Origin: Phycisphaerales bacterium
GTDB taxonomy: Bacteria; Planctomycetota; Phycisphaerae; Phycisphaerales; UBA1924
DNA: 62,170 nt
Direction: 5' to 3'
NCBI GenBank assembly: GCA_020849105.1
Contig: JADLGW010000054.1
Location: forward strand, 1 to 62,170
The position numbers and the translations under genes are program-made. The notes beneath the pieces are model-generated. The model did not search any database. It had not been told where the DNA came from and saw only the letters and a list, made by a program, of their open reading frames with translations. Of this stretch, positions 16,505-23,714 are shown piece by piece; position 1 is the first letter of the stretch, and each line of letters begins with the position of its first letter.

Positions 16505-18391
16505 ATGAGCACAACAGGCACCCGACCGCCCGCCCGGAACACCCCCGCCCGGGAGAAGATCGACCCGCAGGCGGTCACGATCAGCGGCCTGGTGCTTGAT
16601 CCCGCGTACGGCCCGTCCTGCCCCCCCGGGGGAACCGCCGAGGCCCTGCGAAGCGGTGGGGGTCTTGCGGAGTCGCTTCGGCCCGAGAACATCGCCTCGG
16701 AACTCCCGCCGCCCGGCACCTTCCCGTACACCCGCGGCCTGTTCCCGCAGGGCTATCGCACCCGCCTGTGGACGATGCGGCAGTTCGCCGGCTTCGGCTC
16801 CGCCGACGATACCAACAGACGGTTCAAGTACCTCCTGGCCCAGGCCAAGTCCGCGACGGCCGCGAACACCGGGCTCTCGACCGCCTTCGACCTGCCCACG
16901 CTCATGGGCCGCGATTCCGACGATGAACTCTCGATCGGGGAGGTCGGGCGCTGCGGCGTCGCCATCGACACCATCGAGGACATGCACCGCCTCTACGACG
17001 GCATCCCCATCGACCGCGTCACGGTCAGCCAGACGATCAACGGCCCCGCCGCCGTCATCTGGGCCATGTACCTGGCGATGGCCCGGCAGCGCGGCATCGC
17101 GTGGGACACGCTCGGCGGCACGCTCCAGAACGACATCCTCAAGGAGTTCCACTCCCAGAACGAGTTCATCTATCCGCCGGAGGCCTCGGTCAAACTCGTC
17201 GTCGACACGATCGAGTTCCAGACACGGTTTGTTCCGAAGTGGCACTCCGTCTCCATCTCCGGCTACCACATCCGAGAGGCCGGCAGCACCGCCGTGCAGG
17301 AACTCGCGTTCACGCTCCGCGACGGGATGGAGTACGTCGAGGCGTGCATGGAGCGCGGACTGGCCGTGGACGACTTCGCCCCGCGGCTCTCCTTCTTCTT
17401 CAACTCGCACAACGAGTTCTTCGAGGAGGTCTGCAAACTCCGGGCCGCACGCCGCATCTGGGCCCGCATGATGCGCGACCGCTACGGCGCCACAAGCGAG
17501 AAGTCGTGGTACATGAAGACCCACGTCCAGACCGCCGGCTGCTCGCTCACGGAGCAGCAGCCGCTCAACAACATCGTGCGCGTCGCCTACCAGGCGATGG
17601 CCGCGGCCCTGGGCGGGTGCCAGTCGCTCCACACGGATTCGATGGATGAAACACTGGGCCTGCCGACGGAGCAGGCCGTAACTGTCGCCCTCCGCACCCA
17701 GCAGATCCTCGCGCACGAGACCGGGGTCACCCGCGTCGCCGACCCGCTCGGCGGCTCGTGGTTCGTCGAGCAACTGACCGACACGATGGAGCAGGGCGCC
17801 CTCGAGTTGATTGACGAGATTGACAGAATGGGAAGTGGCGACTTGGCGAAGCGGCAAAGTGGCGAAGTGAACGGGCACTCGTCACCGGCCGCATCCGGCC
17901 TTTCCACTCCGCCACTCCGCCATTCCGCCACTCCGCCACTTCTCCATTCCGCCTACGCCCCGCGCCGCACCTACCTCCGCGGCGTCGTTGCCGGCATCAA
18001 CCGCGGCTACTTCCGCCGCCAGATCGCCGAGGCCAGTTACCGCTTCTCCGAGGAGTGCGAGGCCGGGGACCGCATCATCGTCGGTGTCAACGCGTACCAG
18101 GACCCCGACGAGAAGCGCGACATCGAGATTCTCCAGATCTCCCACGAGGTCGAGACCACCCAGGTCGAGCGCCTCACCGCCTTCAAGGCCCGCCGCGACC
18201 CCGCGGCCGTCACTCGGGCCCTCGACGCCATCCGCGCGGCCTGCCAGGGCAAGGCGGCGGCATCCTCGCTCCACCCCACCAACGTCATGCCCGCCCTCGT
18301 CGATGGCGCCCTGGCCAACTGCACGCTCGGTGAGATGGTCCAGGCCATGGCCGACGTCTATGGCCGCTACACCAGCGGCCCGGAGTGGTAG
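16505..18391 (+). CDS. Methylmalonyl-CoA mutase, large subunit (catalytic domain only)
   Basis: 628 aa. Strong mutase signatures: FPYTRGLFPQGYRTRLWTMRQ, GLSTAFDLPTLMGRDSD, GTLQNDILKEF, SISGYHIREAGSTAVQE, LSFFFNSHNEFFEE, QTAGCSLTEQQPLNNIVR and QSLHTDSMDE. It isomerises (R)-methylmalonyl-CoA and succinyl-CoA, or a related acyl-CoA, with adenosylcobalamin. The B12-binding domain is absent, so a separate small subunit, not in the window, is required. Residues about 440-488 are an insertion: the family's continuous DEIDRMGG-VAAI region is split by a Ser/Pro/His-rich segment encoded by an inverted-repeat element (17826-17949). Frame is preserved, so the enzyme may be active. Confidence 0.93.
   Translation: MSTTGTRPPARNTPAREKIDPQAVTISGLVLDPAYGPSCPPGGTAEALRSGGGLAESLRPENIASELPPPGTFPYTRGLFPQGYRTRLWTMRQFAGFGSADDTNRRFKYLLAQAKSATAANTGLSTAFDLPTLMGRDSDDELSIGEVGRCGVAIDTIEDMHRLYDGIPIDRVTVSQTINGPAAVIWAMYLAMARQRGIAWDTLGGTLQNDILKEFHSQNEFIYPPEASVKLVVDTIEFQTRFVPKWHSVSISGYHIREAGSTAVQELAFTLRDGMEYVEACMERGLAVDDFAPRLSFFFNSHNEFFEEVCKLRAARRIWARMMRDRYGATSEKSWYMKTHVQTAGCSLTEQQPLNNIVRVAYQAMAAALGGCQSLHTDSMDETLGLPTEQAVTVALRTQQILAHETGVTRVADPLGGSWFVEQLTDTMEQGALELIDEIDRMGSGDLAKRQSGEVNGHSSPAASGLSTPPLRHSATPPLLHSAYAPRRTYLRGVVAGINRGYFRRQIAEASYRFSEECEAGDRIIVGVNAYQDPDEKRDIEILQISHEVETTQVERLTAFKARRDPAAVTRALDAIRAACQGKAAASSLHPTNVMPALVDGALANCTLGEMVQAMADVYGRYTSGPEW
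17826..17949. repeat. Inverted-repeat element inserted in frame in the mutase gene
   Basis: Left arm 17826-17869 and right arm 17905-17949 are inverted copies of about 44-45 bp built from GTGGCG(A/G)A-type units (GAATGG-GAAGTGGCG against GAATGGAGAAGTGGCG), separated by about 35 bp. The element has no stop in the mutase frame and adds about 45-50 residues in a loop between conserved blocks. It resembles palindromic mobile repeats inserted into genes in other bacteria, such as the Rickettsia palindromic elements. The comparison is by analogy. Confidence 0.75.
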
Positions 18392-18406
18392 ACCCCGCCT
18401 GACGCC

Positions 18407-18892
18407 ATGCCCCGCAGCTTCCATCGCGCACGCCGCATCGCGAAGTGGACTGGGCTGTGCGCATGCCTTTTGATCGCAGCCGAATTTGTGTTCTCGCACT
18501 GGGCCGGCGCCGGTGTTGTGTACTCCGCCAGGTGGGGGTACGCCACCGCGCATGCCGGGCACGGCCGGGTCCGGTTCGTGTGGTTCTCGCAGCCGGACAA
18601 CCCGTATGGCCGCGGCCTGTCATGGGAGTTTCAGTTCTACTCCGAGCGACTCTCGTTCCAGTTGGGAGTGCCGTCCTACTCGTACAGCCGGTCCCCGGGG
18701 GAGGGCTTGACGCTGCGGCAAGCCCGGCTGCCGCTCTGGTGCGTCGTCGCGGCGCTCGCCCTGCCGACCGCGTGGCTGTTCTGGTCGGACTGCCGCCGCG
18801 CGAGGCCCGGCCAGTGTCCCGGCTGCGGCTACGAACGCGCGGGACTGGATATGAGCACGCCGTGTCCGGAGTGCGGCGCAACGCCCGGTTAG
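18407..18892 (+). CDS. Small membrane protein with C-terminal zinc ribbon
   Basis: 161 aa. Two membrane helices (about residues 14-32 and 108-125) flank an extracytoplasmic region rich in aromatic residues. The C-terminus carries CPGCGYERAGLDMSTPCPECG, a four-Cys zinc ribbon that would lie in the cytosol. Proteins with this CPGCGY...CPECG tail are frequent in planctomycetes and have no known function. It begins 15 bp after the mutase stop and ends 9 bp before the next gene, so it probably belongs to the same transcript. Confidence 0.7.
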   Translation: MPRSFHRARRIAKWTGLCACLLIAAEFVFSHWAGAGVVYSARWGYATAHAGHGRVRFVWFSQPDNPYGRGLSWEFQFYSERLSFQLGVPSYSYSRSPGEGLTLRQARLPLWCVVAALALPTAWLFWSDCRRARPGQCPGCGYERAGLDMSTPCPECGATPG

Positions 18893-18901
18893 ACTCGCGG
18901 C

Positions 18902-19531
18902 ATGGCCACCGTCCGCGCCCTCTTCATCGGCAACAGCTTCACCGCCCGCAACGATGTCCCCGGCCTGATCGCCGCGATGGCGAAGGAGAAGGGTCACACG
19001 CTCACCTCCCGCCTCATCAGCCGCGGCGGGGCGTCGCTCAAGATGCACTTCAACAAGGGCGACGCGACCAAGGCCATCGAATCCGGCGACTTCGATACCG
19101 TCGTGCTCCAGGAGCAGAGCACGCTCCCGGTCAAGAACGCCGAGCGCTTTCACGAGAACGTCCGCCTTTTCGACCCGGTCATCCGCGCCGCGAAGGCCAG
19201 AATGGTCCTCTACCTCACCTGGGCCCGCCGCCACTCGCCGCAGAACCAGGCCCTCCTCACCGACGCCTATGCGTCCATCGGGAACGAGCTCAAGGCAGTC
19301 GTCGCCCCCGCCGGCGTCGCCTGGCAGAGGGTCCTCAGGGCCCGCCCGGACATCACACTCCACGACAAGGACGACAGCCACCCGACCCTCGCGGGCTCCT
19401 ACCTGGCCGCGTGCGTGCTCTTCGCGACGCTCTTCGGCGAATCCCCGGTTGGGACTCCAGCCCCGGACGGCATCCCACCCGGCGACGCGCAACTCCTCCA
19501 GGCCGCGGCGTGGCAATCGATTGCGCCCTGA
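18902..19531 (+). CDS. SGNH/GDSL-type hydrolase
   Basis: 209 aa. Block I is LFIGNSFTARND (nucleophile Ser in GNS), and block V is DDSHPTLAGSYL, giving the D-x2-H pair. An N residue in block III is not obvious by eye. No signal peptide is seen. Members of this fold are esterases, lipases or acetylhydrolases; the substrate cannot be inferred. It is the last gene of the run that starts with the mutase, and it faces a convergent prepilin-like gene. Confidence 0.8.
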   Translation: MATVRALFIGNSFTARNDVPGLIAAMAKEKGHTLTSRLISRGGASLKMHFNKGDATKAIESGDFDTVVLQEQSTLPVKNAERFHENVRLFDPVIRAAKARMVLYLTWARRHSPQNQALLTDAYASIGNELKAVVAPAGVAWQRVLRARPDITLHDKDDSHPTLAGSYLAACVLFATLFGESPVGTPAPDGIPPGDAQLLQAAAWQSIAP

Positions 19532-19587
19532 GGCTGCCCCGTGGGAGTGTTGCCGCCTCGGGCTTCTATCCCTCCTCGCGCTTCTTC

Positions 19588-20400
19588 CTACGGCATCCCG
19601 TTCGACCGGTAGTCGCCGTCGTCCCACCGTGAGACCGTCGTCAGTTCCGCGGCGGGCATGATCTTCGCGTGTCCATCAAGGAACACCGCGTTGGAGCCGG
19701 TCAGATGCCGACGCGGCGCGATCCGCTGGCCCGATGCGGCGCTCCCGCTTGTCCCGGTCACGTTCGACGCCGTGTGCAGGTCGTTGTGGTGCGAGACCTC
19801 GTAGTTCGTCTGCCCCGGGAAGTACCACGTCGCCTGCGACCCTGTAGGGTCGTCCGTAAAGCACGCCAGCCACACGCAGTCGTACGGCCATGGGTAACGG
19901 TGCAGGGGTGTCGCCTTCTTGGCGATGGAGTTCAGGATCGGCGGCCCGCCAGGGATCGTCGCCCGCCGGAACGACAACCCGTTGATGACGTAGTGGATCT
20001 CGCAGCGGTCCTTCGGACGGCTCGGATCCTTGTAGTACGGCGCCAGCGTGAACAACTCCCGCCACCCGCCCGGTAGCAGCATCGCGTCCTTCTCCTTGGC
20101 CTGGTCGTCCAGGTACGGACGCAGCACCAGCGGCCACTGCGGGTTCAGCGTTTGTGCCGGGTGCCCGGGCCAGGCCTCGCACGACCCGCTGTCCCGCGGG
20201 GTGTAGTCCTTGCGGTCATCCGCGTACATCATCGCCGCGGCCCCGATCTGCCGCTGGTTCGACAGGCACACCGCGGCCCGCCCCGCCTCCCTGGCCCTGC
20301 CCAGCGACGGCAGCAGGATCCCGATCAGCAACGCGATGATCGCGACGACCACCAGCAGTTCGATCAGCGTGAACGCGCGGTGCGGGCCGGCGATGCGCAT
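19588..20400 (-). CDS. Prepilin-type N-terminal methylation domain protein (pseudopilin-like)
   Basis: 270 aa. Residues 9-30 are the type IV prepilin/type II pseudopilin signature RAFTLIELLVVVAIIALLIG; the residue before the processed Phe is Ala, not the usual Gly. A long helix with SLGRAREAGRAAVCLSNQRQIG and a soluble domain ending in NAVFLDGHAKIMPA follow. This C-terminal form is greatly expanded in planctomycetes, with unknown individual roles. The protein should be cleaved by a prepilin peptidase and anchored in the inner membrane. No pilus or secretion genes are nearby. Confidence 0.85.
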   Translation of the reverse strand: MRIAGPHRAFTLIELLVVVAIIALLIGILLPSLGRAREAGRAAVCLSNQRQIGAAAMMYADDRKDYTPRDSGSCEAWPGHPAQTLNPQWPLVLRPYLDDQAKEKDAMLLPGGWRELFTLAPYYKDPSRPKDRCEIHYVINGLSFRRATIPGGPPILNSIAKKATPLHRYPWPYDCVWLACFTDDPTGSQATWYFPGQTNYEVSHHNDLHTASNVTGTSGSAASGQRIAPRRHLTGSNAVFLDGHAKIMPAAELTTVSRWDDGDYRSNGMP

Positions 20401-20585
20401 GGCTCATGCTAACACAGGCGCCGCCACCGGATACACCGCCGGTTCCTGTTTTCTTGTGGTCCAGCCGTGCCCCGCGTGACTATCCCATTCCCCCCGTGCA
20501 ACGCGGCCCCATCCCCGTCCGCGCTGGCTTCTCCTCCCGGCGTGGTACACTCTGCAAGGCCCCGCTCCGGATTCAGGAGGAAGTC

Positions 20586-21227
20586 ATGGGCATCCGTGCG
20601 GCGTTCCTGATTGCGGCGTGTCTGTCGTCGCGGGCGGTGGCCCAGCCTTCCATGGCGATCCGTTTCGACAACGGATTGTCGGAGATCACCGTGGCGCCGG
20701 GCTCCCAGGTGCATGTCCGCGTGTGGGCGACAGGTATGCCCGCGCTCGGCGCACAGATCCCCTGGACCACGCCGCCGGGCACGGGGCAGATCGGCCGGTA
20801 CGAAGGCTTCCTGAGCGTGCTCTTCAGAATCAACGGCTCGGGCGGTTCCTGGTCAGGTATCGGGGTCGCGCCCGGGCACGGCTTCCCGGGGTGGCCGGGC
20901 GGCGGCGGCTCACCGCAGGGCAGCAACGTAACAGGGATCAATATCGGTGTCGGTTTCAACCCACCGGTGACGGACCCGGAGTTTGATCTCTGGTACGGCA
21001 CGATCACCGTGGCGTCCACGGATGTGCAACTGAGCACGCTCATTTCTCTGACCGGGGCCCCGCCCCAGTTGGGGTTTGAGGTTGCCCTCTCCGGGATCAT
21101 GCCGCCCCTCAACGTCTCGCAGTTCGTGGCGACGCTCAACGGCGCCGCCGTGATTCATGTGCCGGTACCCGGCGGGCTGTCGGTGCTCGCCCTCGGCTGC
21201 TGCACGCTCGGGCGGCGGCGCCGATAG
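20586..21227 (+). CDS. Secreted protein with PEP-CTERM-like C-terminal sorting tail
   Basis: 213 aa. The start is the ATG at 20586 because AGGAGG lies 5 nt upstream; a longer upstream frame has no comparable site. A short Sec signal peptide (about residues 1-20) is followed by a Gly/Pro-rich beta-type body. It ends VPVPGGLSVLALGCCTLGRRRR: Pro-Gly, a short hydrophobic helix and four Arg, matching the PEP-CTERM-like tails common in planctomycetes. It is probably exported and anchored or processed at the envelope. The function is unknown. The stop lies 11 bp from the convergent Topo VI A stop. Confidence 0.7.
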   Translation: MGIRAAFLIAACLSSRAVAQPSMAIRFDNGLSEITVAPGSQVHVRVWATGMPALGAQIPWTTPPGTGQIGRYEGFLSVLFRINGSGGSWSGIGVAPGHGFPGWPGGGGSPQGSNVTGINIGVGFNPPVTDPEFDLWYGTITVASTDVQLSTLISLTGAPPQLGFEVALSGIMPPLNVSQFVATLNGAAVIHVPVPGGLSVLALGCCTLGRRRR

Positions 21228-21238
21228 GCGCCCCCACG

Positions 21239-22381
21239 CTAGTCCAACCAGTCTTCGGCCGCGAGCCGCTCGGGGACATAGGTCTCGGTCACATAGGAAA
21301 TGTCCTTCGTGATCAGCGACTCGACCTCCATCTTGAATCCGTTCCCGAGCATGCCGTCGATCTCCCGCTGCCACCCCTTGTGGTGCTCGAACCAGGGGTA
21401 GGCCGCGATCTCCCTGGCACGCTTGATGTCGTTGTCGGACAGGTCGATCTTCACGGCCTCGGGCAGGTCGCAGGCGGCGTAGTCCTTGGCCCGGATGCCC
21501 AGGAACTTGGCCTCCGGGATCGCCAGGCGTGAGGACTCGAACGCCAGCGAGATCGAGCCCTGCTTGATCACGCTGTAGATGTAGTGCCCCCACGGGTCGC
21601 AGTCCAGCAGGCAGATGACGGGGAGTTTCAGTTCCTGGTTGAAGCGCTGCAGCAACCGCCGGCACCCGCGCGGGGGCTGGCCGCCGCCGTGCGTGATGAT
21701 GCAGTTGCCGGTCTCCCAGAAACGGTCCTCGTTGAAGCGGTTCCAGACCGTGCCCTTCTCGACGTGCAGCACAAAGTCCGCATCACACTTCTTGAACTGG
21801 ATGGTGTCGGGTTCCACGATCGACGGGATCCCCCACCCGCCGGAGCCCATCCGCCGCGCGTCGATCTCGTCGCCCTTGTCCACGAAGGTGATGTTGCCGA
21901 CGACCTGGCCTCGGTTATCCGCGAAGATGTGGAGTTCCTCACGGAGCGCCCCGAGCGTCACCTCGAGGTCCTCGAGGATCGGGTCGGACTCGTCCTGGGT
22001 GTCGAACGTGTTCTCCTTCGTGCCGGCGACGGTGTGCTTGGCCTTGTAGAACACCCCGCGGAGGCTGGACGTCTTGCCCGCGTCGATGAGGTCCTTGATA
22101 GTGCTGGCGTGCAGCATGGTCTGCATGAACTGCTTGGCCTGGCCCAGGTTGAAGAGCTGGCGTTCCTGTGTGGAACTCCCCATCTCCAGGATGCGCTGCT
22201 TCTTGTTCCAGAGGGTGTTGGAGCGGGAACGCGTGGGGATCTCGACCCGCGGCTCGCGCCCGGCGAGGGCGGACCGGGTCACGGCTTCCGCCAGGCTGAC
22301 CAGTTTCTTCTGCGTGGCAGCGTCGCGGGCGGAGGGCCCGGGCGCGGGCCGGCCGGGGGTTGCGGGCTTCTTCTTTGCCAT
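21239..22381 (-). CDS. DNA topoisomerase VI subunit A (Spo11 homologue)
   Basis: 380 aa. The winged-helix part carries the catalytic Tyr in LRGVFYKAKHT (about residue 112). A Toprim domain follows, with ILLDCDPWGHYIY-like acidic residues (VICLLDCDPWGHYI, about residue 255) and the IRAKDY segment. With subunit B (23715-25949) it forms an A2B2 type IIB topoisomerase that cuts both strands with 2-nt overhangs and passes duplex DNA in an ATP-dependent way. Topo VI is mainly archaeal and plant; bacterial examples are scattered, planctomycetes included. It is the last gene of a five-gene minus-strand run, 14 bp after the HEPN gene. Confidence 0.93.
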   Translation of the reverse strand: MAKKKPATPGRPAPGPSARDAATQKKLVSLAEAVTRSALAGREPRVEIPTRSRSNTLWNKKQRILEMGSSTQERQLFNLGQAKQFMQTMLHASTIKDLIDAGKTSSLRGVFYKAKHTVAGTKENTFDTQDESDPILEDLEVTLGALREELHIFADNRGQVVGNITFVDKGDEIDARRMGSGGWGIPSIVEPDTIQFKKCDADFVLHVEKGTVWNRFNEDRFWETGNCIITHGGGQPPRGCRRLLQRFNQELKLPVICLLDCDPWGHYIYSVIKQGSISLAFESSRLAIPEAKFLGIRAKDYAACDLPEAVKIDLSDNDIKRAREIAAYPWFEHHKGWQREIDGMLGNGFKMEVESLITKDISYVTETYVPERLAAEDWLD

Positions 22382-22395
22382 CGGGGATTCCTCGG

Positions 22396-22755
22396 TCAGG
22401 CGGGCCAGTGGTCCAGGGCGCGGCGCAGGGCCGTGATCAGCGGGGGCAGGTCGTCGTGCACGACACGGATGAGCCGAGGGTAGTCGATGCTCCAGTAATC
22501 GTGCACCAGCATGTTGCGCAGGCCCACCACGCCCCGCCAGGGAAAATCGCCGACGACCCTCTGCGCGGCGTCGGACATGGTATGGACCGCCTCGCCGATC
22601 TCCGTGAAGCAGTTGACCAGGGCGCGGCGGCCGGGCATATCCGCGGCCAGTTCCTCGGCGCTGCGCCCTCCGGCGATCGCCACGGCGTCGCGGGCCGACT
22701 GCAGCGCCTGCTCGACGCGCCTGCGGTCGATGCGCGAAGGCCGGCTACGCGGCAT
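22396..22755 (-). CDS. HEPN-domain protein (HepT-like toxin candidate)
   Basis: 119 aa, all helical. It carries the Rx4H motif with its flank RNMLVHDYW near residue 80, matching the active-site RNase motif of HepT-type HEPN toxins, and an upstream FTEIGEAVHTM segment. Its start overlaps the end of the MNT-like gene by 11 bp, the standard gene order of HEPN/MNT toxin-antitoxin pairs. HepT toxins cleave tRNA or mRNA and are neutralised by MntA, which AMPylates a Tyr next to the motif; the Tyr in HDYW could be the target. It is embedded between Topo VI genes. Confidence 0.82.
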   Translation of the reverse strand: MPRSRPSRIDRRRVEQALQSARDAVAIAGGRSAEELAADMPGRRALVNCFTEIGEAVHTMSDAAQRVVGDFPWRGVVGLRNMLVHDYWSIDYPRLIRVVHDDLPPLITALRRALDHWPA

Positions 22756-23041
22756 AGGCCAACCGGGCCTCGCTCAGGAGTTCGGCCCGCCGCTCCGGCC
22801 CGAGCCCCCCGAGCGTGATGACGTGGACGAGCCGGCCCGCCAGGTCCGACAGGTCCATCTGCAGGCCGCCCAGGCGGAGCAGGCTGACCGGGTCGTCGGC
22901 ATCCACCAGCACGTCGATGTGATCGTCGGCCCCGCACCCGTCGTGAGCGGGCCGCTGCGCGAGCACCCACAGCCGCTTCACCCCGTGCCGCCGGCAGCAG
23001 CCGGCGATCCGCTGAGCATCCATGCCGGGCGCGTCCGTCAC
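22745..23041 (-). CDS. MNT-type nucleotidyltransferase-like protein with degraded active site
   Basis: 98 aa from a GTG at 23041; an ATG at 23023 is an alternative. The fold pattern of minimal nucleotidyltransferases (MntA) is recognisable, including the C-terminal LVHVITLGGLGPERRAELL. The usual GSxARG...SDIDLLV active site reads VLAQRPAHDGCGADDHIDVLV: the Gly-Ser is lost and the first Asp of DxD is replaced by His. Catalysis is therefore doubtful. It may neutralise the HEPN partner by binding only. A TATACT hexamer at 23053-23048 (minus) just upstream could be a private -10, giving a nearly leaderless message. Confidence 0.75.
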   Translation of the reverse strand: MTDAPGMDAQRIAGCCRRHGVKRLWVLAQRPAHDGCGADDHIDVLVDADDPVSLLRLGGLQMDLSDLAGRLVHVITLGGLGPERRAELLSEARLAYAA

Positions 23042-23068
23042 ACACGGAGTATACGGATGCCGGACGGG

Positions 23069-23665
23069 TCACCCCCCGCTCTGGCGGCCCTCGATGGCCG
23101 CGATCAGGCAGCCGGCGGCGAGGATCATGAGGTCGTCCAGGTCCGGATCGTCGGCGAACGTGGCGATGCTGAGACGGTAGATGAAGGGGTTGAAGTGCTG
23201 GCGGTAGGCGGCGACGGGCGCGCCGCCGACGCGGGCGAGCGTGAACCTCTGCGGCGAGAAGAGCGCGACCACCTCGTGCAGACGCCGGAGCACGGCCATG
23301 AACCCGCTGTCCTCCTTCAGGTCGGCCAGGTGCTCGCCGCCGGGGGCGAAGACCTGCCAGGAATCCTTGAAGAAGGTGGACGAAAGCCCCTTGCGGCGCA
23401 GGGTGCCGAGCGACGTGCCGTCGGGCAGGGTCACGTCGTAGGTGGAGGAGAAGTCGATGATCGAGCGGGCCTTGATGACGATGAACTCGGTCGCGCACGT
23501 CTCGTCGGTGTAGATACGGATGTCCTCGCGGAGTTTGAAGGCCTTCTGCCGGCAGTACCCGACGACCGCGCCCGCCGGGTCATAGACGTGGAAGGCGGCG
23601 CCGAAGATCTTGAAGACCTGGCGGCGGATCGTGTACGCCTCGCCGGCCTTGATGTCGAGGGCCAT
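23069..23665 (-). CDS. LURP-one-related / scramblase-fold protein
   Basis: 198 aa. It starts MALDIKAGEAYTIRRQVFKIFG and proceeds through repeated beta-hairpins (FHVYDPAGAVVGYCRQKAF, REDIRIYTDE) resembling the tubby-like LURP-one-related (LOR)/phospholipid scramblase fold. A C-terminal hydrophobic helix (LMILAAGCLIAAIEG) is typical of that fold. The role in bacteria is unknown. Start is the ATG at 23665 with GGAG upstream. It lies 49 bp after Topo VI B and 27 bp before the MNT-like gene, so it is probably in the same transcript. Confidence 0.65.
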   Translation of the reverse strand: MALDIKAGEAYTIRRQVFKIFGAAFHVYDPAGAVVGYCRQKAFKLREDIRIYTDETCATEFIVIKARSIIDFSSTYDVTLPDGTSLGTLRRKGLSSTFFKDSWQVFAPGGEHLADLKEDSGFMAVLRRLHEVVALFSPQRFTLARVGGAPVAAYRQHFNPFIYRLSIATFADDPDLDDLMILAAGCLIAAIEGRQSGG

Positions 23666-23714
23666 GGGGTGCTCCGGGCCGAGCCCATGTATCGGCCCGT
23701 CCGCGCGGGTGGAG

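Noticed and set aside
16424..17878. Upstream extension of the alternative glmU frame on the minus strand (485 residues)
   Set aside because: Lies antisense to the well-supported mutase gene; the alternative GlmU family starts at the ATG at 16423.
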